A DNA stretch of 28,394 bases from Streptomyces sp. NBS 14/10 (GTDB taxonomy: Bacteria; Actinomycetota; Actinomycetes; Streptomycetales; Streptomycetaceae). The position numbers and the translations under genes were made by a program. The stretch covers positions 1 through 28,394 of the forward strand of contig NZ_NCSM01000026.1 of NCBI RefSeq assembly GCF_002224125.1, read 5' to 3'. The notes beneath the pieces are model-generated. The model was not told where the DNA came from and ran no database searches. It saw only the letters and a list, made by a program, of their open reading frames with translations. Below, piece after piece: positions 21,256 through 28,394 of the stretch (its first letter is position 1; each line of letters starts with the position of its first letter).

Positions 21256-24200
21256 GTGGGTATCGGGGATTTCATCCCGGATGGGGTGGAGGACTGGGTC
21301 GAGGACCGGGTCGAGGACGTCGGTGGGGCCATCGACGTCGCCGGGGACTGGACGGGCGACCGGCTGGATGACGTCGGCTGGGAGAGCGGTGCGGACTGGG
21401 TCCGGGACAAGTCGGACTCGACGGCGAACGCGCTGGGCGCGGATGTCGACGAGATGCAGCTGGGCGAGAGCGAGGATCCGAAGAAGCTGATCCACGGCAG
21501 TCCGTCGAAACTCCGCTCAACGGCCGGCCATCTCACGGACTTCAAGACCGCGTTCAACAATGTGGGCAAGGGGTTGCGGGGGCTCGGTTCGCGGTCGTTG
21601 AAGGGGAAGGCGGCGGAAGCCTTCCGGGAGAGCGTGTCGGTCGAGCCGAAGAAGTGGTTCACGGCGGCGGATGCGTGTGAGAAGGCGTCGGGGGCGCTGG
21701 AGCGGTTCGCGGGGACGGTGGAGTGGGCGCAGGGTCAGGCGGAGGAGGCGATCCGGCGCTACAAGAAGGGCAAGAAGGCCTCGGAGGACGCCCGCTCCGC
21801 GCATAACGACAAGGTGTCCGCGTACAACAAGGCGGCGGACGCCTACAACGCGCTCCCCGCCGACAAGCGGGATCCGTCCTCGCTGCCGGACAAGCCGGGT
21901 GCGTTCCACGATCCGGGGGCCGCTGACATCAAGGCCGCGCAGGATGTGCTGCAGGAGGCGCGGCGGCAGCGGAACGAGGCACATGGAGTGGCGAAGACGG
22001 CGGTCGAGGCGGCGCGCGATGCCGCACCGAAGAAGCCGTCGTACGCCCGGCAGGTGGGGGACGGGCTGGCGGGGCTGTCCCTGGACACCAGCCACTTCCT
22101 GGGCGGAGTGGTCAAGGGCACAGCGGGTCTGCTGAACTTCGTCCGGTCGGTGAACCCGATGGACCTGTACAACATCACACACCCCGCCGAGTACGTGACC
22201 AACCTCAACAACACCGCCGCTGGTCTGCTGCGGATGGCGAATGACCCGCGCACCGCGCTCAAGGGAATGTGGGACACCTTCCAGAAGGATCCGTCGGAGG
22301 GTGTGGGGCGTCTGGTGCCGGAGTTGATCGGGACCAAGGGTCTTGGAGGGGCGAAGGCGGCGATCACGGCTGCTGAGCGGCTGCCGGGGACCTTGGTCCG
22401 GGCCGAGCGGTCCGGGTTGCAGACGCTTGCCAAGGACGGGGCGGCGCCGCACGCCACGCCGGATGGGGCGAAGACCGCGGGTCATACGGATCCGGTGGAT
22501 CTGGCGACGGGGCGGATGTTTCTGTCGCAGCGGGATGTGGTGCTGCCGGGGGCGTTGGCGCTGGTGTTTGTGCGGCGGGTGGAGTCGGGGTATCGGGCGG
22601 GGCGGTGGTTCGGGCCGATGTGGTCGAGCACGGCCGATCAGCGGCTGGAGATCGGTGCGCGGGGTGTGGTGTTCGTCGCCGAGGACGGGCTGCTGCTGTC
22701 GTACCCGCACCCGGCGCCCGGCGTGCCGACGCTGCCGGAGCTGGGCCCCAGATGGCCACTGGAGCGCACGGTGGAGGGCGACTACACGCTCACCGATCCG
22801 GACACCGGCCGCACCTGGTACTTCACCGGCCCGGAGGGCGGGGGTGACGGCGAGGCCCTGCTGGCGGAGCTCGGCGACCGCAACGGCCACCGTCTGACCT
22901 TCGAGTACGACGTGCATGGCGCGCCGACCGGGATCGTCCACAGCGGCGGCTACCACCTCAAACTCACCACCGCCGACGGCCGCATCACCGCTCTCCACCT
23001 GGCAGGCGCGGCACCGGACGGCGCCGACCAGGAGCTCATCCGTTACGCGTACACGGACGGCAATCTGACCGAGGTGGTCAACTCCTCGGGGCTGCCGCTG
23101 CGGTTCGAGTACGACGCCGAGCGCCGGATCAGCGCGTGGATCGACACCAACGACCGCCGCTACGACTACGTCTACGACAACCGCGACCGGGTGATCGGCG
23201 AGGGCGGCACCGAAGGACATGTCTCGGTGCGTATCGACTACGGTCCGGCCGACGAGCGGACCGGTCACCGGATCACCACCGTCACCACGCCCGAGGGCCA
23301 TGCCACCCGCTATCTGATCAACGACCGCTGCCAGGTCATCGCCGTGACCAACCCGCTCGGCCACACCACCCGTACCCAACGCGACCGTTACGGCCGGATC
23401 CTGTCCCGCACCGATGCCCTGGGCCGGACCACCACCTACACTTACGACGCGGCCGGCCGGCTGACCTCCCTGACCACCCCCGACGGACATCAGCGGACCG
23501 CCGCCTACAACGACCTGGGCCTGCCGGTGGAGGTCACCCACGCGGACGGGGCCACCTGGCGCTACGCGTACGACGAGCGGGGCAACCGCACCGCCACCAC
23601 TGACCCGTTGGGCCACACCACCCACTACGCCTACGACGACCACGGCCACCTGACCTCGACCACCAACCCGCTCGGCGACACCACCCACATACGCTGCGAC
23701 GGGGCCGGGCTCCCCGTCGAGATCACCGATCCGCTGGGCGCGACCACCACCTACCACCGCGACGCCTTCGGCCGCCCCACCGCCGTCACCGACCCGCTCG
23801 GCGCCACCACCCGCATGGAGTGGACGGTGGAGGGCCGTCCCGCGCGGCGCACCGCCCCGGACGGCGCCGAGCAGACCTGGACCTACGACGGCGAGGGCAA
23901 CGTCACCGCTCACGCGGGCGCGGGCGGCGGTGTGACCCGTTATGAGTACACCCACTTCGATCTGCTGGCCGCCCGGACCGACCCGGACGGGGCCCGCTAC
24001 GAGTTCACGCACGACACTCAGCTGCGCCTCACCGAGGTGACCAATCCCCAGGGCCTGACCTGGACGTACACCCACGATGCGGCCGGCCGCCCGCTCAGCG
24101 AGACGGACTTCGACGGCCGCACCCTCGCCTACGACTACGATCCGGCGGGCCAACTGATCTCCCGCACCGACCCGCTGGGCCAGACCATCCGCCTCGCATA

Positions 24201-25953
24201 CGACGGCTGCGGCCGGATGGTCCGCAAGGACGCCGACGGCCAGGTCACCACCTGTACCTACGATCAGGCCGGGCGGCTGATGGAGGCCGTCGGCCCGGAC
24301 GCGGCGCTGACATACCGGCGGGATCGTATGGGCCGGGCCATATCGGAAGTCGTCGGCGACCGGGTCCTCACGCGCACCTACGACGCCCTGGGCCGCCCCG
24401 TGCGCCGCACCACCCCCTCCGGCGCCAAGTCCACCTTCGCGTACGACGCGGCGGGCCGCCGCACCACGCTGACCACCTGCGGCCACGCCCTCGACTTCAC
24501 GTATGACGCGATAGGCCGGGAAACCGCCCACCGACTTGGGCCTAACGCCTCACTCGCGCAGATCTGGGACCCGGCCGGACGACTGACAGAGCAGACCCTG
24601 AGCGACCCAGAGGGCGGAACCCTCCAGCATCGGGCGTACACCTACCGCCCCGACGGCCACCTGACCGCCATCGACGACCAACTGCGCGGCCCCCGCACCT
24701 TCGACCTGGACGCGGCGGGCCGGGTCACCACCGTCCGGGCCGAGGGCTGGACGGAGACCTACGCCTACGACGACGCGGGCAACCAGACCCACGCCACCTG
24801 GCCACACGAACACCCCACCCCGGAGGCCACCGGCCCGCGCACCTACACCGGCACCCGCATCACCCACGCCGGACGCCTCCGCTACGAACACGACACCGCC
24901 GGCCGCCTCACCCTCCGCCAGAAAACCCGCCTATCCGCCAAGCCCGACACCTGGCGCTACACCTGGGACGCAGAGGACCGCCTGACCACCGTCACCACCC
25001 CCGACGGCACCCTCTGGCGCTACCTCTACGACCCCCTCGGCCGCCGCACCACCAAACAACACCTCGCACGCGACGGCAAAACGGTCCTCCAACAGACCGA
25101 CTTCACCTGGGACGGCACCACCCTCGTAGAACAGACCACCACGACACCGGACCTGCCTCACCCGGTGACGCTGACTTGGGAACACGACGGCAACCGCCCC
25201 CTGACCCAGACCGAACGCGTCACCGAGGCCACCACCCAGCGCGAGATCGACCGCCGCTTCTTCGCCATCGTCACCGACCTCGTCGGCGCCCCCACCGAAC
25301 TCATCGACGAGACGGGTGACATCGCCTGGCGCGCCCGTCCCTCGCTCTGGGGCACCACCACGCCCGAGGACCCCACCGGCACACCCCACACCCCCCTGCG
25401 CTTCCCCGGCCAGTACCACGACCCCGAAAGCGGCCTCCACTACAACCACCACCGCTACTACGACCCCACCACCGCCCGCTACCTCACCCCCGACCCCCTC
25501 GGCCTGGCCCCCGCCCCCAACCCGGTCGCCTACGTCCCCAACCCCCACCGCTGGGCCGACCCGCTGGGGCTCACGCCCTGCCACTTGCTGGATTACCTCC
25601 CCGAGGAGCGCCCGGACGGAGAGCTGGTGTTCGCCGGTCATGGCGGCCTTGAACCCGACCTGCCGACGTTCGAGGTGCCCGAGGGCACGAGCGTCGCCGT
25701 GTACTCCGATGTCGGCGAGCCCCTGACGCTCTGGGAGGCGAATCACGTCATTGCCGGGCACCCGAGTGTGCCGATTGCGCATGTGTACCAGCCGGGGGAC
25801 ATAATGCCGGACTTCACCCTGGCCCCGAAGGACGATATGGCCCTCCGTGGCAATTACATCGGCACGGAGAAGAACCCGGTCCCGTTGTCGTTCATGCTCG
25901 ATCCGCACATGGGCCGAGTGCACTGGGCCGCGTGCAGCACGATCATCGAATGA
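21256..25953 (+). CDS. RHS-repeat polymorphic-toxin-like protein with T7SS-type N-terminus
   Basis: 1565-aa secreted toxin or adhesin candidate. Residues 1-~130 (GIGDFIPDGVEDWVEDRVED ...) resemble the T7SS-secreted/LXG-like N-terminus of actinobacterial RHS proteins. A helical, probably coiled-coil region runs 140-270. A DUF6531-like segment starts ~411 (DPVDLATGRMF). Over 20 YD/RHS repeats follow (YDAAGRLT-type) up to the RHS core (RFPGQYHDPESGLHYNHHRYY, YLTPDPLGLAP, ending WADPLGL ~1433-1439). The variable tip (1442-1565) has VFAGHGGL (His1462) and VHWAACS (Cys1560) and resembles the domain I remember as 'putative adhesin Stv'. The start is GTG with GGGGG 9 nt upstream. The shell would encapsulate the tip. 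Third-position codon usage shifts along the gene. GNAT follows at 29 bp. Tip function is unproven. Confidence 0.9.
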   Translation: MGIGDFIPDGVEDWVEDRVEDVGGAIDVAGDWTGDRLDDVGWESGADWVRDKSDSTANALGADVDEMQLGESEDPKKLIHGSPSKLRSTAGHLTDFKTAFNNVGKGLRGLGSRSLKGKAAEAFRESVSVEPKKWFTAADACEKASGALERFAGTVEWAQGQAEEAIRRYKKGKKASEDARSAHNDKVSAYNKAADAYNALPADKRDPSSLPDKPGAFHDPGAADIKAAQDVLQEARRQRNEAHGVAKTAVEAARDAAPKKPSYARQVGDGLAGLSLDTSHFLGGVVKGTAGLLNFVRSVNPMDLYNITHPAEYVTNLNNTAAGLLRMANDPRTALKGMWDTFQKDPSEGVGRLVPELIGTKGLGGAKAAITAAERLPGTLVRAERSGLQTLAKDGAAPHATPDGAKTAGHTDPVDLATGRMFLSQRDVVLPGALALVFVRRVESGYRAGRWFGPMWSSTADQRLEIGARGVVFVAEDGLLLSYPHPAPGVPTLPELGPRWPLERTVEGDYTLTDPDTGRTWYFTGPEGGGDGEALLAELGDRNGHRLTFEYDVHGAPTGIVHSGGYHLKLTTADGRITALHLAGAAPDGADQELIRYAYTDGNLTEVVNSSGLPLRFEYDAERRISAWIDTNDRRYDYVYDNRDRVIGEGGTEGHVSVRIDYGPADERTGHRITTVTTPEGHATRYLINDRCQVIAVTNPLGHTTRTQRDRYGRILSRTDALGRTTTYTYDAAGRLTSLTTPDGHQRTAAYNDLGLPVEVTHADGATWRYAYDERGNRTATTDPLGHTTHYAYDDHGHLTSTTNPLGDTTHIRCDGAGLPVEITDPLGATTTYHRDAFGRPTAVTDPLGATTRMEWTVEGRPARRTAPDGAEQTWTYDGEGNVTAHAGAGGGVTRYEYTHFDLLAARTDPDGARYEFTHDTQLRLTEVTNPQGLTWTYTHDAAGRPLSETDFDGRTLAYDYDPAGQLISRTDPLGQTIRLAYDGCGRMVRKDADGQVTTCTYDQAGRLMEAVGPDAALTYRRDRMGRAISEVVGDRVLTRTYDALGRPVRRTTPSGAKSTFAYDAAGRRTTLTTCGHALDFTYDAIGRETAHRLGPNASLAQIWDPAGRLTEQTLSDPEGGTLQHRAYTYRPDGHLTAIDDQLRGPRTFDLDAAGRVTTVRAEGWTETYAYDDAGNQTHATWPHEHPTPEATGPRTYTGTRITHAGRLRYEHDTAGRLTLRQKTRLSAKPDTWRYTWDAEDRLTTVTTPDGTLWRYLYDPLGRRTTKQHLARDGKTVLQQTDFTWDGTTLVEQTTTTPDLPHPVTLTWEHDGNRPLTQTERVTEATTQREIDRRFFAIVTDLVGAPTELIDETGDIAWRARPSLWGTTTPEDPTGTPHTPLRFPGQYHDPESGLHYNHHRYYDPTTARYLTPDPLGLAPAPNPVAYVPNPHRWADPLGLTPCHLLDYLPEERPDGELVFAGHGGLEPDLPTFEVPEGTSVAVYSDVGEPLTLWEANHVIAGHPSVPIAHVYQPGDIMPDFTLAPKDDMALRGNYIGTEKNPVPLSFMLDPHMGRVHWAACSTIIE

Positions 25954-25982
25954 CCGGTCGTACGGAGCAAGGAGCACACGAC

Positions 25983-26585
25983 ATGACCGACCGCGTCGAG
26001 CTGGTGTGGCCGACCACATTGGACGACGCGCTGCGCGCGAGGACCCACCGGATGGTCCACGCCGTCAGCGAGACCGGCGGGGCCATCGGCTATCTCGCGC
26101 CGCCCAGCCGCGCCGAGACAGACGGCTGGCTCGACGGCGTCCTGGCCGACGTACGGACCGGGGACGCCGCGTTCGTCCTGGCGACGTCGGCGGACGGGTC
26201 GGGCGAGGTGCTGGGCTGCGCGCTGTGGCGGCGGCGCGCGACCGTGGCCAGCTACCGTCACACCGCCGAGCTCCAGCAGGTCATGACCCACCCCGCGGCC
26301 CGGGGCCGGGGCATCGGCCGGCTCCTGGTGTCCGCGCTGATCGAGAACGTACGCACGGCCGGTCTGGAGCTGCTGCTCCTGGGCGTACGCGGCAACAACC
26401 ACGGCGCGATCGCGCTGTACGAGGACCTGGGTTTCCGGGAGTGGGGCCGGCTGCCGAGCGGGATAGCCGTGGGCGACGAGCGTTTCGACGACGTCAGGAT
26501 GTACCTGGAGCTGGGCCGCCCCGACGGGGTCGCGGTGCACGGCTCGGCGGCGGTCGGCGCGGGGGCCTCGGCGCGCCGCGCGTGA
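25983..26585 (+). CDS. GNAT-family N-acetyltransferase
   Basis: 200-aa acetyl-CoA-dependent acetyltransferase. The GNAT core has ELQQVMTHPAARGRGIGRLL (beta4 and acetyl-CoA loop Q/RxxGxG/A, here ARGRGIG), ENVRTAGLELLLLGVRGNN and AIALYEDLGFREWGRLP (beta5-alpha4). The start at 25983 is set by AAGGAG 8 nt upstream. An in-frame ATG at 25950 overlapping the RHS stop (ATGA) is possible but lacks a ribosome-binding site. It lies 29 bp after the RHS gene, surely on the same transcript, at the position where immunity genes of polymorphic toxins normally sit. It could modify the RHS tip or its target, or be unrelated. The last ~25 residues are Ala/Gly-rich and probably flexible. Confidence 0.88.
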   Translation: MTDRVELVWPTTLDDALRARTHRMVHAVSETGGAIGYLAPPSRAETDGWLDGVLADVRTGDAAFVLATSADGSGEVLGCALWRRRATVASYRHTAELQQVMTHPAARGRGIGRLLVSALIENVRTAGLELLLLGVRGNNHGAIALYEDLGFREWGRLPSGIAVGDERFDDVRMYLELGRPDGVAVHGSAAVGAGASARRA

Positions 26586-26587
26586 TC

Positions 26588-26617
26588 GAGGGCCCGGCGT
26601 GGCGGCTCCGGGTCCTC
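26588..26617. terminator. Hairpin between GNAT and the WYL regulator
   Basis: GAGGGCCCGG (26588-26597), 10-nt loop, CCGGGTCCTC (26608-26617): a 10-bp stem with one G-U/A-C mismatch position, exactly between the two converging stop codons. Probably a bidirectional terminator. Confidence 0.6.
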
Positions 26618-26623
26618 ACGGCG

Positions 26624-27343
26624 TCACGGCGGGGGTGTGAGTGAGGCCAGCGCGGCGGGCCGTACCGCACCAGCAGCGACCGAGCCGCGCAGCAGTTCGG
26701 CCAGGTCATGGGGGCGCGCCTGCTCACCGGTCGGAGCCGCCGCCGCGATCCGGTCCAGCCGGAAACCCCGGCCGGCCCGCCGTATGCGGCACCAGGCGAT
26801 GAGGTACCACCAGCCGTCGGCGGTGAGCAGCCCGGCCGGTTCCACGACGCGGTCGCTTTCGCGTCCCGCCGCATCGACGTAGGACAGCCGCAGCACCTTG
26901 TTGTCGCTGACGGCCTGTTCCACCGCGGCGCGGACCGCGGCGTCGGTCCGCGACGGCAGCGCGACGATCCGTGCGGCCAGTTCCCGGGCCGCCGCCGAGG
27001 CGGGACCGGTCAACGAGGCCGTGATCTTCTGGTAGGCCGTACGTGCCGCACCGGCGTAGGGAGCGGCGGTGTCGGCCGCGGCCAGCGCGGCGGCCAACGC
27101 CCAGGCCTCATCGGCGGTGAAGTGCATCGGCGGCAGAGTCATCGCCGGGTCGATCGTCCAGCCCCCGCCGCGCCCGGGTGTGGTGCGCACCGGGACACCG
27201 GACTCCATCAGCGCCTGAAGGTCACGCTGCACCGTGCGCGTGCTGACTTCGAACCGTGCGGCGAGCGCCGCGACCGTCAGCGGCCGCGGCGCCGCCGCGC
27301 GCAACTCTTCCACCAGCGCGTAGAGCCGGGCAGTGCGGTTCAT
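26624..27343 (-). CDS. WYL-domain (YafY-type) transcriptional regulator
   Basis: 239-aa regulator. The N-terminal winged HTH of the DeoR/HTH_11 type (RLYALVEELRAAAPRPLTVA ... FEVSTRTVQRDLQALMESGV, then the wing TTPGRGGGWTID) is followed by a linker and a WYL domain (~150-215): NKVLRLSYVDAAGRESDRVV, EPAGLLTADGWWYLIAWCRIR, FRLDRI. In this family the WYL core is W-W-Y-L as seen here. WYL domains sense nucleotides, nucleic acid or other ligands. It starts 16 bp after the hydrolase stop codon on the same strand, so the two form an operon in which the regulator probably controls its own unit. No strong ribosome-binding site is visible. Confidence 0.92.
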   Translation of the reverse strand: MNRTARLYALVEELRAAAPRPLTVAALAARFEVSTRTVQRDLQALMESGVPVRTTPGRGGGWTIDPAMTLPPMHFTADEAWALAAALAAADTAAPYAGAARTAYQKITASLTGPASAAARELAARIVALPSRTDAAVRAAVEQAVSDNKVLRLSYVDAAGRESDRVVEPAGLLTADGWWYLIAWCRIRRAGRGFRLDRIAAAAPTGEQARPHDLAELLRGSVAAGAVRPAALASLTPPP

Positions 27344-27359
27344 GAGGCCGACGCTACCG

Positions 27360-28292
27360 TCACGCGTTAGCCAGGAACTCGCGCTGACGCTCCTGCTCCC
27401 GTTCGGTGATGGTCAGCGGGAACAGGGTGAAGCCGTGCATCGCGCCGGCGACGACGCCCAGCTGCACGGGAGCGCCCGCCGCCTGCCACCGCTGGGACAG
27501 AAACAGAGAGTCGTCCAGCAGCGGATCCTCCGTACCGACGACCATCCGGGCGGGCGGCAAGCCGGTCAGGTCGGCGAACAGCGGCGAGATCTCCGCGGCG
27601 CGGCGCCGCTCCGCCCCCATCCCGGGTGTGACCAGCTCATAGCTGCCCCGCAGCGTGTCGGTGTTGCTCAGCAGCCGCCTGGAGCCGAACGACCGCTGGC
27701 TCGGCGTCATCGACAGGTCGTACGGGCCGAAGAGCAGGTTGGCGGCCCGGAAGGCACCCGTGATGCCGTGCCGGTCGCGAAGGCGCAGCAGCGTCACGAC
27801 ACTCAGGTGGGCGCCGGCCGATTCGCCGCCGATCAGCAGCCGCCCGGTGCCGAACTCGGCCGCGGCGTGGCCCACCAGCCACCGGGCTGCCGCTTCACAG
27901 TCGTCGGGCCCGGCGGGAAACGGGTGCTCCGGCGCCAGCCGGTACTCCACGCTCACAACAGCCAGCCGCGCCCGCACGGCCAGCCGCCACAGCCTCTCAT
28001 CCTGCCTGTCCGCAGAGCCGAACGCCCAGCCACCCCCGTGTAGGTGCAGATACACGCCGTCGACCTGCCCCGGCAGGAACACCCGGACCCCCACCCCACC
28101 AGCAACGACGCGATCTTGGCCATGCGGCAGCCTCACGGGTGGTGTGTCGCCACCGAGGCGGTTACGCCGCAGGCGCGCCAGCACGGTCGCGTCCGGTGTT
28201 TGCTCGCGGGGCGGGCGGTTCGCGGCAGCGGCCTCGAATTGCTCGTTGAACGCCAGGGTCTCGCCGAGGCAGTCCTCATCGGTGATCGTCAT
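27360..28292 (-). CDS. Alpha/beta hydrolase, HSL (hormone-sensitive-lipase) family
   Basis: 310-aa carboxylesterase-like enzyme. The HSL signature HLHGGGWAFGS forms the oxyanion hole; the nucleophile elbow is IGGESAGAHLS (Ser of GESAG); the acid is probably Asp in VGTEDPLLDDS and the base His in AGAMHGFTLF. VVSVEYRLAPEHPFPAGPDD is also diagnostic. No signal peptide, so cytoplasmic. The ATG at 28292 (MTITDED) is preferred; a GTG at 28325 would add 11 residues and has only a weak, distant AGGAAA. It is the first gene of a unit with the WYL regulator. Likely substrates are short-chain esters. Confidence 0.92.
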   Translation of the reverse strand: MTITDEDCLGETLAFNEQFEAAAANRPPREQTPDATVLARLRRNRLGGDTPPVRLPHGQDRVVAGGVGVRVFLPGQVDGVYLHLHGGGWAFGSADRQDERLWRLAVRARLAVVSVEYRLAPEHPFPAGPDDCEAAARWLVGHAAAEFGTGRLLIGGESAGAHLSVVTLLRLRDRHGITGAFRAANLLFGPYDLSMTPSQRSFGSRRLLSNTDTLRGSYELVTPGMGAERRRAAEISPLFADLTGLPPARMVVGTEDPLLDDSLFLSQRWQAAGAPVQLGVVAGAMHGFTLFPLTITEREQERQREFLANA

Positions 28293-28394
28293 GCCGTCGA
28301 CAGTCGCAGCTGTCCGCGACAACACCCTGTCACCGTTTCCTGGTGAGCTGCGTCATAGCAGTGAGGGCGGGGCGTTAGTGGGACGTTAGCGGCT
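28293..28394. other. Upstream region of the hydrolase at the right edge
   Basis: No gene seen. CGTTAG occurs at 28373-28378 and 28384-28389, 11 bp apart, reaching the window edge. On the minus strand TATGAC (28357-28352) could be a -10 for the hydrolase operon, but no matching -35 is present. Confidence 0.4.

Noticed and set aside
21517..24531. 1004-aa open frame on - antisense to the RHS gene
   Set aside because: Repeated GDGG/VGG composition mirrors the reverse complement of YD repeats; no independent motif.
25950..25983. GNAT start at the ATG overlapping the RHS stop (ATGA)
   Set aside because: No ribosome-binding site specific to it was recognised, while AAGGAG stands 8 nt before the ATG at 25983, where the family N-terminus begins.
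1..28394. Biosynthetic gene cluster, prophage or integrative element
   Set aside because: asnB, ABC exporter and regulators can occur in such clusters, but no PKS/NRPS/terpene, integrase, attachment site or phage gene is present.

Overview
The window is very GC-rich actinobacterial chromosomal DNA, most likely from Streptomyces or a close relative. Supporting signs are strong G/C bias at third codon positions, frequent GTG starts, large GC-driven antisense open frames, Ala/Arg-rich proteins, and families typical of streptomycetes: an FBP (EF-G-binding) protein, a GlxA-type AraC regulator, a CBM2 surface protein, a long RHS protein with a type VII-like N-terminus, and a secreted LTD-plus-EEP nuclease. 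No rRNA, tRNA, CRISPR array, insertion sequence or phage gene was recognised.

Left part (1-3616): a repeat-rich stretch without a convincing gene, then a DUF3558-like lipoprotein (-). Next come an FBP-type zinc-finger protein (-) and a divergent TetR regulator (+). Between these two lies a perfect 11-bp inverted repeat that overlaps both predicted promoters. An SGNH/GDSL esterase follows tetR, probably on the same transcript. Part two (3638-9037): a MacB/FtsX-like ABC exporter (ATPase and permease, ATGA overlap) transcribed divergently from a NarL-type sensor kinase and response regulator pair, probably a sensing-and-export module.

Middle (9083-16129): a Ppx/GppA-family phosphatase divergent from a metallo-beta-lactamase-fold protein; a large secreted nuclease; a very strong hairpin between converging genes; then a 635-aa predicted membrane protein. 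Its cytoplasmic N-terminus looks like a degenerate sigma factor with a His/Cys motif, and its outside C-terminus is a CBM2 carbohydrate-binding domain. This is the most unusual single gene here.

Next (16130-21135): asparagine synthase (asnB), a DUF1992 protein and a GlxA-type regulator on the minus strand, and a divergent YjeH-like amino-acid permease. Right part (21256-28394): a 1565-aa RHS polymorphic-toxin-like protein ending in a 124-residue tip with a His-Gly / Ala-Cys pattern, followed 29 bp later by a GNAT acetyltransferase in the usual immunity position. After a hairpin, a WYL-type regulator and an HSL-family alpha/beta hydrolase form a minus-strand pair that extends almost to the window edge.

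A theme across the window is short tandem repeats. Five coding sites have in-frame repeats of 12, 15 or 18 bp. Several intergenic or stop-codon sites have repeats with an 11-bp period.
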